A stretch of DNA of 35,938 nt from an uncultured Clostridia bacterium (lineage in GTDB: Bacteria > Bacillota > Clostridia > Oscillospirales > Oscillospiraceae): contig CAMJPK010000006.1 of assembly GCA_946407675.1 (NCBI GenBank), positions 1 to 35,938 of the forward strand, read 5' to 3'. Shown here one piece after another: positions 24,784 to 31,773 of the stretch (the first letter of the stretch is position 1; the number at the start of each line of letters is the position of its first letter). Position numbers and translations under genes: made by a program. Under the pieces are notes generated by a model. It was given only the letters and a program-made list of their open reading frames with translations. It did not search any database and was not told the DNA's origin.

Positions 24784-27627
24784 ATGAGCAAAAAGTACGT
24801 CTATCTTTTCTCCGAGGGCAACGCGAGTATGCGTGAGCTGCTCGGCGGCAAAGGCGCCAACCTGGCCGAGATGACCAACATCGGTCTGCCGGTTCCGCAG
24901 GGCTTCACGATCACGACCGAGGCCTGCACACAGTATTATGAGGATGGCCGCCAGATCAACGAGCGCATCATGGCGGAGATTATGGAATATGTCGGCAAGA
25001 TGGAGCAGCTCAACGGCAAGAAGTTCGGCGATCGGACCAACCCCCTGCTGGTCTCCGTCCGCTCCGGCGCCCGTGCGTCCATGCCCGGCATGATGGATAC
25101 GATCCTGAACCTCGGCCTGAACGACGAAGTCGTCGCCGCGATGATCGCCGGCAACCCGGACCCCGCGTTTGAGCGTTTCGTCTATGACTCCTACCGCCGT
25201 TTCATCCAGATGTTCTCCGACGTCGTCATGGAGGTCGGCAAGAAATACTTCGAGCAGCTCATCGACCAGATGAAGGAAGCGCGCGGCGTCAAGCTCGACG
25301 TTGAGCTGACCGCCGCCGACCTGAAGGAGCTGGCCGCGCAGTTCAAGGCGGAGTACAAATCCAAGATCGGCGCGGACTTCCCGAGCGATCCGAAGGTGCA
25401 GCTGACCGAGGCCATCAAGGCCGTGTTCCGCTCCTGGGACAACCCGCGCGCCAACGTCTACCGCCGCGACAACGACATCCCCTATTCCTGGGGCACCGCC
25501 GTCAACGTCATGCCGATGGTCTTCGGCAACCTCAACGACAACTCCGGCACCGGCGTCGCCTTCACGCGCGACCCCGCCACCGGCGAGAAGAAGCTGATGG
25601 GCGAGTTTTTGACCAACGCCCAGGGCGAGGACGTCGTCGCCGGCGTCCGCACGCCGATGCCCATCGCGCAGATGGCCGAGAAGTTCCCGCAGGCATACGA
25701 TGAATTCGTTCAGGTCTGCGACCGGCTCGAAAAGCATTATCGCGACATGCAGGACATGGAGTTCACCGTGGAAAACGGCAAGCTCTATATGCTCCAGTGC
25801 CGCAGCGGCAAGCGCACCGCGCAGGCCGCCCTCCAGAGCGCTTGCGACCTCGTGGACGAGGGCATGCGCACGGAGGAAGAGGCCGTCGCGATGATCGACC
25901 CGCGCAACCTTGACACCCTGCTGCACCCGCAGTTTGACGTCGCCGCGCTCAAGGCCGCGACGCCCATCGGCAAGGGCCTCGGCGCCTCCCCCGGCGCCGC
26001 CGCCGGCAAGGTCGTCTTTTCTGCCGACGACGCCGAAGCATGGGCAGGCCGCGGCGAGAAGGTCGTTCTCGTCCGTCTGGAGACCAGCCCCGAGGACATC
26101 ACCGGCATGAAGGCCGCGCAGGGCATCCTCACGGTGCGCGGCGGCATGACCAGCCACGCGGCCGTCGTCGCCCGCGGCATGGGCAAGTGCTGCGTCTCCG
26201 GCTGCGGCGAGATCGCCATGGATGAGGCCAACAAACGCTTCACCCTCAGCGGCAAGACCTACTGCGAGGGCGACACCATCAGCATCGACGGTTCCACCGG
26301 CAACATCTATGACGGCATCATCCCCACCGTGGATGCGCAGATCGCCGGCACCTTCGGCCGCATCATGGCCTGGGCGGACAAGTACCGCCGCCTCGGCGTC
26401 CGCACCAACGCGGACACGCCGGCCGACGCGAAGAAAGCCCGCGAGCTGGGCGCGGAGGGCATCGGCCTTTGCCGCACCGAGCATATGTTCTTCGAGGCAG
26501 ACCGCATCGCCGCGTTCCGCGAGATGATCTGCTCCGACACCGTCGCCGAGCGCGAGGCGGCGCTGGCGAAGATCATGCCCTATCAGCAGGGCGACTTTGA
26601 GGCGCTCTATGAAGCGATGGAAGGCCGTCCGGTCACCATCCGTTTCCTGGATCCCCCGCTGCATGAGTTCGTCCCCACCGCAGAGGAAGACATCGCGCTG
26701 CTGGCCAAAAACCAGGGCAAGAGCGTGGAGCAGATCAAAAACATCATCTCCTCCCTGCATGAGTTCAACCCGATGATGGGCCACCGCGGCTGCCGTCTGG
26801 CCGTCACCTTCCCGGAGATCGCCGCGATGCAGACGCGTGCCGTCATTCGCGCCGCCGTCAACGTGCAGAAGCGTCACCCGGATTGGAACATCGTTCCCGA
26901 AATCATGATCCCGCTGGTCGGCGAGGTCAAGGAGCTCAAGTTCGTCAAGTCCACCGTCGTCAAGACCGCGGATGAGGAGATCGCCGCCGCCGGCATTGCG
27001 ATGAAGTACAAGGTCGGCACGATGATCGAGATCCCGCGCGCCGCCCTGACCGCGGATGAGATCGCCAAGGAGGCCGAATTCTTCTCCTTCGGCACCAACG
27101 ACCTCACGCAGATGACCTTCGGCTTCAGCCGTGACGACGCCGGCAAGTTCCTCGGCGCCTACTACGACAACAAGATCTACGAAAACGATCCCTTTGCCAA
27201 GGTCGACCAGATCGGCGTCGGCAAGCTGGTCAAGATGGCGGCCACCCTCGGCCGTCAGACCCGCCCGGACATCCACCTCGGCGTCTGCGGCGAGCACGGC
27301 GGCGATCCCAGCAGCGTGGAATTCTTCCACAAGGCCGGTCTGGATTACGTCTCCTGCTCTCCCTTCCGCGTGCCCATCGCCCGCCTCGCCGCTGCGCAGG
27401 CCGCGATCAAGGAGAAGGCCGAGCGCACGAAGAAGGACGAGATCCAGGCCGAGGTCGAGGCGAAGGTCGCTGCCGCGAAGGTCGCCCTGAAGGACGCCGC
27501 GGATCGTCTGTCCACCGTCGCCGCCGACAAGGGCGCGGAGCTCAAGGACATCGCACAGGCCGGCATCAAGAGCCTGAAGGCCGGCTGGGACGAGGCCAAG
27601 AAAACCTTCGGCGAAGAACGCAAGTAA
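24784..27627 (+). CDS. ppdK: Pyruvate, phosphate dikinase with 73-residue C-terminal extension
   Basis: A 947-residue enzyme that interconverts pyruvate + ATP + Pi and phosphoenolpyruvate + AMP + PPi; in anaerobic Clostridia it commonly works with PPi-linked glycolysis. The N-terminal ATP-grasp domain has LLGGKGANLAEM and VRSGARASMPGMMDT. The phosphohistidine domain has H458 (GGMTSHAAVV) and the C-terminal TIM barrel has GLCRTEHMFF and C835 (GVCGEHGGDP). The canonical enzyme ends near residue 874, at AAAQAAI; the final 73 residues are Lys/Ala/Glu-rich and helical in character (several KD, AK and DA heptad-like units) and are not part of the fold. Codon use is strongly biased to C-ending codons, suggesting high expression. 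It has its own promoter and terminator. Confidence 0.97.
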   Translation: MSKKYVYLFSEGNASMRELLGGKGANLAEMTNIGLPVPQGFTITTEACTQYYEDGRQINERIMAEIMEYVGKMEQLNGKKFGDRTNPLLVSVRSGARASMPGMMDTILNLGLNDEVVAAMIAGNPDPAFERFVYDSYRRFIQMFSDVVMEVGKKYFEQLIDQMKEARGVKLDVELTAADLKELAAQFKAEYKSKIGADFPSDPKVQLTEAIKAVFRSWDNPRANVYRRDNDIPYSWGTAVNVMPMVFGNLNDNSGTGVAFTRDPATGEKKLMGEFLTNAQGEDVVAGVRTPMPIAQMAEKFPQAYDEFVQVCDRLEKHYRDMQDMEFTVENGKLYMLQCRSGKRTAQAALQSACDLVDEGMRTEEEAVAMIDPRNLDTLLHPQFDVAALKAATPIGKGLGASPGAAAGKVVFSADDAEAWAGRGEKVVLVRLETSPEDITGMKAAQGILTVRGGMTSHAAVVARGMGKCCVSGCGEIAMDEANKRFTLSGKTYCEGDTISIDGSTGNIYDGIIPTVDAQIAGTFGRIMAWADKYRRLGVRTNADTPADAKKARELGAEGIGLCRTEHMFFEADRIAAFREMICSDTVAEREAALAKIMPYQQGDFEALYEAMEGRPVTIRFLDPPLHEFVPTAEEDIALLAKNQGKSVEQIKNIISSLHEFNPMMGHRGCRLAVTFPEIAAMQTRAVIRAAVNVQKRHPDWNIVPEIMIPLVGEVKELKFVKSTVVKTADEEIAAAGIAMKYKVGTMIEIPRAALTADEIAKEAEFFSFGTNDLTQMTFGFSRDDAGKFLGAYYDNKIYENDPFAKVDQIGVGKLVKMAATLGRQTRPDIHLGVCGEHGGDPSSVEFFHKAGLDYVSCSPFRVPIARLAAAQAAIKEKAERTKKDEIQAEVEAKVAAAKVALKDAADRLSTVAADKGAELKDIAQAGIKSLKAGWDEAKKTFGEERK

Positions 27628-27645
27628 TCGCCCCATACAGAACGA

Positions 27646-27688
27646 AAGCACCGCATCCCGAACAAAACGGGATGCGGTGCTTCTTGTT
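27646..27688 (+). terminator. Terminator of ppdK
   Basis: AAGCACCGCATCCCG (27646-27660) and CGGGATGCGGTGCTT (27668-27682) form a perfect 15-bp stem with a 7-nt loop, followed by CTTGTTT. It lies between converging genes and could terminate both. Confidence 0.9.
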
Positions 27689-27726
27689 TCCGGCCTTGCT
27701 ATCAGTTGCTGCGCGCAGCGCGCAAA

Positions 27727-28650
27727 TCAGGCGTTTTTCAGGTATTCCATCAGCCGCCGGGCGTGTCCGGCGCTGTGAATGAGCCGCCCGTCCGAGCGCG
27801 CGCGGAGAAAGCGCACCGCCGGCGTCCGGTCGACGCTCATTCGATACAGCGGCTTTTCCGCGAGCTGCGCGTCCGTGAGGTAGATGACCTCTCTGTGAAC
27901 GCCCATAGCCTCCATGGCAATTTCCAGCTGCAGCGCAAAGGTCTCCCGTTTCTCGCGGAAGCGGTACAGATACGTCGCCGCGTCCTCCCCCGCGTAGAGC
28001 TCCACGGCGCAGACGCCGGGCGCGAAGGCGGCGTTCCAGTACTGGTCGGGCCGCTCGGTGCGGAACAGGCCCTTTTCCGTAAACGGCGCGTTCACGGGCA
28101 GCTTTTGCGCCGCCGCGGCGCGCTCCTTTTTCACCTGGTCCGCCCGCTGCATCGCTCGCTCGGCAAACGGCTTTGTATCGTAGCCCATTTTCGCCACGGT
28201 ATACGTTTCGCCCGCGCGCATGGTGAAGTCCAGCCGGTATCCGTCGAGGCGGATGTCGCTTGTAAAGCACAGCGGTATGCGCACAGCCCTGCGTGTCTGC
28301 GGAAGGACGCAGACCGCGTCCGGATACAGCGCGATCCTCCCCCGGCCGCTCTCACCGGGGATCGCATATTCTCCCTCGCAGAGCATGAGCTGCTCTTCGT
28401 CGACAAACAGCGATTCCAGCGCGCGCTTTCCGTAGCAGTCCAGCAGCTCCTCCCAAAAGCCGTCAAAGGAAAAGCCGAGCATGGAGATCTCGATCTGCTC
28501 CCCCGCGACGGTGTCGATCAGGACGCGATGATTGATCGGGCACATGGCGTCTACGTCCGCGTAATCAAGGAATCTCTGCCCGATGCGAAGCCCTTCCCGC
28601 TCCACGGAAAGCTCGGCGTCCTTTCCGAGCGCATGTGCGTTGTATTTCAT
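27727..28650 (-). CDS. Uncharacterised protein, partner of the zinc-ribbon protein
   Basis: A 307-residue protein that I do not recognise. There is no signal peptide or clear membrane segment, so cytosolic. Residues 1-85 alternate short hydrophobic strands (AELSVEREGLRIGQRFLDYADVDA) and end in an amphipathic helix (DGFWEELLDCYGKRALESL), which resembles a PH-like fold; 90-160 look like a second copy of similar beta-rich character (EGEYAIPG ... RIALYPDAVCV ... YRLDF). A helical linker with K/A (about 180-200) precedes a C-terminal region ending in RRLMEYLKNA. Its ATG overlaps the stop of the zinc-ribbon gene by 1 nt (TAATG) without its own clear ribosome-binding site, so it is translated by coupling and probably works with that protein. 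Confidence 0.75.
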   Translation of the reverse strand: MKYNAHALGKDAELSVEREGLRIGQRFLDYADVDAMCPINHRVLIDTVAGEQIEISMLGFSFDGFWEELLDCYGKRALESLFVDEEQLMLCEGEYAIPGESGRGRIALYPDAVCVLPQTRRAVRIPLCFTSDIRLDGYRLDFTMRAGETYTVAKMGYDTKPFAERAMQRADQVKKERAAAAQKLPVNAPFTEKGLFRTERPDQYWNAAFAPGVCAVELYAGEDAATYLYRFREKRETFALQLEIAMEAMGVHREVIYLTDAQLAEKPLYRMSVDRTPAVRFLRARSDGRLIHSAGHARRLMEYLKNA

Positions 28651-29396
28651 TACAGCTTGCTGCCGCAGTTGCCGCAGAACTTCATGCCCGGCTCGTTTTC
28701 AAAGCCGCAGGAGGGGCATTTCCCGCTCTTTTGCATGGGCGAACCGCACTCGCCGCAGAACTTCAGGCCGAGCGCGACCTCCGCGCCGCAGTTCGGGCAG
28801 CGCTGTGTACCCAGCGGCGCGCCGCAGTAGTTGCAGAACTTCCCGTTTCCGGCGGGCTTGCCGCACTTCGGGCATACCGTGGTCCGCGTTTCGATCTTGC
28901 CCTGCCACACCGTAGCGGTCTCGGCGGCCTCGTCAATGTTGCGGCGCATCGCCTGATTGCGCGCCTGCGCCACATAGCTTGCCTCGCGCGGGGCACAGTC
29001 GGTGCACAGGCCCTCATCCTCGTTCCAGCAGTCCGCGCAGACCCACTTGTTGCAGGACGGGCACTTTCTGAACTGCGGGCGTACCTCCGCCTGCGCCTCG
29101 TCGAAGGCCTTCTCCTGTTCTTTGCGCCATTCCGGAGACTGCTCGCTGAAGCGGTTGCTCACGATGTCGCTGCCGCGCTCAAGCGCCCAGCCGAGATCGC
29201 TCGCTCTGCCGCCGAGCAAGCTGCCGAGCGTCGAGGCGATGCGGCCGGTCCGTTCGGAGCGCTGCCGCTGACCGTAGGTGCTGGACTGGATAAAGCTGCT
29301 TTTGAATCCGTTCCCGCAGCAGTCGCAGTAAAATTCAAACTGGAAGCCCGCCTCGGTCGACAGATCATTGAAATTGCGCGTAAATGAATGCAGCAT
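28650..29396 (-). CDS. Multi-zinc-ribbon protein of unknown function
   Basis: A 248-residue protein with many CxxC knuckles. C24/C26-C27 are near the N-terminus. C112-x2-C115 with C120-x2-C123 and C131-x2-C134 suggest a RING- or double-ribbon-like site. Three C-terminal zinc ribbons follow, 175-178 with 188-191, 200-203 with 214-217, and 227-230 with 241-244. Residues 50-83 are a Gly/Ser-rich amphipathic segment (TLGSLLGGRASDLGWALERG) that could bind a membrane or oligomerise, and 85-105 is a charged helix. No transmembrane segment. AAAGGAGGAGG precedes the ATG. Coupled with the next gene. Not a known family to me; zinc-ribbon proteins of this kind often act as adaptors. Confidence 0.82.
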   Translation of the reverse strand: MLHSFTRNFNDLSTEAGFQFEFYCDCCGNGFKSSFIQSSTYGQRQRSERTGRIASTLGSLLGGRASDLGWALERGSDIVSNRFSEQSPEWRKEQEKAFDEAQAEVRPQFRKCPSCNKWVCADCWNEDEGLCTDCAPREASYVAQARNQAMRRNIDEAAETATVWQGKIETRTTVCPKCGKPAGNGKFCNYCGAPLGTQRCPNCGAEVALGLKFCGECGSPMQKSGKCPSCGFENEPGMKFCGNCGSKL

Positions 29397-29487
29397 GGTA
29401 TGACCTCCTCCTTTTTGTTCGGAACACTCGGTATATGTTATTCTTTCTGATTTTACAGTGTATCACATCCGCGGCGCATAGTCCAGT

Positions 29488-30531
29488 TTATTCGCTGAAA
29501 AAGCGATAGACCGTTTTCTCGCAGTACTGCTCGCCCGGACGCAGCAGCGTGCTCGGAAAGTCCGGGAAGTTCGGACTGCAGGGGTAGTGCTGGGATTCCA
29601 GGCAGAAGCCGCCGTAGCGCGGATAGCGGACGCCGCCCTTTCCGCACGGCGCCGCGTCGCGGTCCACGAAGTTGCCGGTGTAAAGCTGCATGGCCGGCTG
29701 GGTCGTGTAGGCCTCCATCCGGATGCCGCTCCCATCGCCCGTCGCCGCCGCCATCTTCCGCAGCGTGCCCGCCTGTCCGTTCAGAATGAAGTTATGGTCG
29801 TAACCGTGGGCGAGCTGCAGCTGCTCCCAGTCCGACGCGATCTCCTCGCCGATGCGCTTTCCCGCGCGGAAATCCATCGGCGTGCCGATCACACGCGAAA
29901 TCCGTCCGGTGGGCAGCGTCTGCGCGTCCCCCTCCATAAAGCGGTCTGCCCAGATCGTCAGCCGGTGTCCGAGCACGTCCCCGGCGCCGTTGAGATTGAA
30001 ATACGTATGGTTCGTGAAGTTTACGACCGTGTCCGCATCGGTCTGCGCGCGGTACTCCATCTCCAGCGCATTGTCGTCCGTGAGGCGGTAGCGCACCTCA
30101 TACGTCAGCGTTCCGGGATAGCCCTCCTCGCCGTCCGGACTGACGCGGGAGAATACCAGCGTGTCCCCTTCCGTCTGCGCGTCATACACCTGCCGGCAGT
30201 ACACGCCGTGCAGATGGTTCTCTCCGTCGTTCTTTTCCAGCGTATATTCCCTGTCGTTCAGCCAGAAGCGCGCGCCCTTGATCCGGTTGGCATAGCGCCC
30301 GATGAACGCGCCGAAGAAGCAGGTACCGCGCTCGTAGCCGCTGATGTCATCGTAGCCGAGTGCAACGTCGATCCGTTTGCCTGCCGCATCCGGCACGAGG
30401 ATCTGCTGCACCGTGCAGCCATAGTTCAAAATCGCGACCTGTATTCCCGCGCTGTTGCGCAGCGTATAGCGCGTGACCGCTTCGCCCTTAGCCGTGACGC
30501 CGAAGGGCTCCGCCATAATGGAAACACTCAT
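29488..30531 (-). CDS. galM: Aldose 1-epimerase (galactose mutarotase)
   Basis: A 347-residue cytosolic enzyme interconverting alpha and beta anomers of aldoses. The expected residues are all visible: N82-R83 (GRYANRIKGA), H108 (NHLHG), the catalytic acid H175 (TNHTYFNL), D245 (GYDHNF) and the catalytic base E312 (GFCLESQHYPCSPNF). Length is normal. It starts 15 nt after the DUF2804 gene, whose stop overlaps the GAAGGAG ribosome-binding site, so the two form a unit. No Leloir pathway genes are nearby, so the sugar is uncertain. Confidence 0.96.
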   Translation of the reverse strand: MSVSIMAEPFGVTAKGEAVTRYTLRNSAGIQVAILNYGCTVQQILVPDAAGKRIDVALGYDDISGYERGTCFFGAFIGRYANRIKGARFWLNDREYTLEKNDGENHLHGVYCRQVYDAQTEGDTLVFSRVSPDGEEGYPGTLTYEVRYRLTDDNALEMEYRAQTDADTVVNFTNHTYFNLNGAGDVLGHRLTIWADRFMEGDAQTLPTGRISRVIGTPMDFRAGKRIGEEIASDWEQLQLAHGYDHNFILNGQAGTLRKMAAATGDGSGIRMEAYTTQPAMQLYTGNFVDRDAAPCGKGGVRYPRYGGFCLESQHYPCSPNFPDFPSTLLRPGEQYCEKTVYRFFSE

Positions 30532-30546
30532 CTGATTCTCTCCTTC

Positions 30547-31620
30547 TTACCAACGGTTTTCCACATACTCGCAGAACGCGTACATGTCCTTGATTTCAAG
30601 CTGCGTTCCGTCGTCCAGCGTCACGCTGCCGCTCCACAGTCCATGCACCTGATGGGAGTGCATGCGCATGACGCCGATGTTCAGATCGGAGTGGTGGTCG
30701 TAAAACGGCTGCATCGTCAGCCGGAAGCGATCGTCCTGCGATACGAACACCCATGGTTCCATGTATTTGTCCGGCTTCGGGAAGGTTTTTACGTCGATCG
30801 GTCCGAATTTATGCGCCTTTCCGTCATAGAAGATGCAGGTCTCCGTCGCCGCCGATTCATCTCCGATGCCCCAGGTGATCTCAAAGCCGAACAGATGCCG
30901 CTTCCCCTGCGCGTCGGTCAGATACGTCGAGCCGTTGCCCCAGTACCACACCAACGAATACGGCGTGCATACGCGGCCCCAGTCCAGCACGCAAAACGCG
31001 GTATCCTTGGAAAAGCGCACCGTTTCCCCGCCGAAGCGAAACGTCCCCTCACACGGCAGGCAGTTCTGCTTCGTCGTCATGAAATAGCGGTCCGGATACC
31101 CCTTGAACGGCAGGACGGTCGTGATGTTCTCCAGACCCGGCGCGATGTCCATCGTGAAATCGCACGCCACATCGCCCAGCGCAAAGCGCACCGTGCGCTT
31201 CTCGGTCTCCGTCACGGCCTCAAAGACGGACTTCCCCACCGCCATGTGTACGCGGTTCGGCACATCGCCCTTCGGCGGCAGCACATATTTGTCCTTTCCG
31301 CCGAGGAACGGCGCCATCGTCGAGCACAGCGTTTTGCCCTGATGCAGGTCCACAAGCACCGCCGAGGCATAGCCCCCCAGCGAGATGTTGGCAAAGCTGA
31401 TCTGCGCCATATAGCTTCCGTCGGAGATCTGGTAGAAGTCCCATTCCTTGCGGCGCAGCGCATGGCGCACTTTCGTGCGGTCGTAATCAAAGACGTTTTT
31501 CCGCGCCCAGCCGGCGGCGCGCAGCGTCCCGTCCGCGGCCAGCAGCGGCGTCGGTTCGGTATACTCCTTCTGTTCGCTCACAAAGCCGCCATCCAGCCAG
31601 CTTTTGTAGGTTCGATCCAT
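30547..31620 (-). CDS. DUF2804 family protein
   Basis: A 357-residue, beta-rich protein of the DUF2804 family. It begins MDRTYKSWLDGG, contains AGWARKNVFDYDR, SDGSYMAQISFANISLGGYAS, RVCTPYSLVWYWGNG and LFGFEITWGIGD, and ends in HSHQVHGLWSGSV. This pattern of conserved Trp, Tyr and Gly is typical of the family, whose function is unknown. No signal peptide. ATG at 31618-31620 is chosen (GGAAGGG about 7 nt upstream); the frame extends a further 35 codons upstream over the promoter. Pairing with galM hints at carbohydrate metabolism (inference). Confidence 0.85.
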   Translation of the reverse strand: MDRTYKSWLDGGFVSEQKEYTEPTPLLAADGTLRAAGWARKNVFDYDRTKVRHALRRKEWDFYQISDGSYMAQISFANISLGGYASAVLVDLHQGKTLCSTMAPFLGGKDKYVLPPKGDVPNRVHMAVGKSVFEAVTETEKRTVRFALGDVACDFTMDIAPGLENITTVLPFKGYPDRYFMTTKQNCLPCEGTFRFGGETVRFSKDTAFCVLDWGRVCTPYSLVWYWGNGSTYLTDAQGKRHLFGFEITWGIGDESAATETCIFYDGKAHKFGPIDVKTFPKPDKYMEPWVFVSQDDRFRLTMQPFYDHHSDLNIGVMRMHSHQVHGLWSGSVTLDDGTQLEIKDMYAFCEYVENRW

Positions 31621-31660
31621 TTCCAGCCCTTCCTTCGGACAGATTCGGAATCCTACTGGC

Positions 31661-31689
31661 ATAGTAGCACGTTCCCGCCCCGGAATCAA
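31661..31689 (-). promoter_or_regulatory. Promoter of the DUF2804-galM unit
   Basis: On the minus strand TTGATT (31684-31689), 17-nt spacer, TACTAT (31661-31666), with TG one base before the -10. The start would be near 31655, about 35 nt before the chosen ATG. It supports that start over the longer reading. Confidence 0.65.
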
Positions 31690-31709
31690 CGGCTTTTCCC
31701 CTCGTATGC

Positions 31710-31744
31710 TGGACAAATCGGACAATGCGCGGTAGAATCATTGT
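31710..31744 (+). promoter_or_regulatory. Promoter and possible operator of the molybdoenzyme module
   Basis: TGGACA (31710-31715), 17-nt spacer, TAGAAT (31733-31738). The inverted repeat ACAATG (31722-31727) / CATTGT (31739-31744), with 11 nt between, spans the -10 box and is a plausible repressor site. A direct repeat GGACAA occurs at 31711-31716 and 31720-31725. The leader would be about 30 nt. Confidence 0.65.
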
Positions 31745-31773
31745 ATTAGAATATGAAAACAGGAGCGAACGCT

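Noticed and set aside
24628-27651. Open frame of about 1,000 codons on the minus strand
   Set aside because: It is the antisense shadow of ppdK, which has all its active-site residues and strongly biased codons.
29587-31749. Open frame of about 720 codons on the plus strand
   Set aside because: Antisense to galM and the DUF2804 gene, both of which have family signatures, promoters and ribosome-binding sites.
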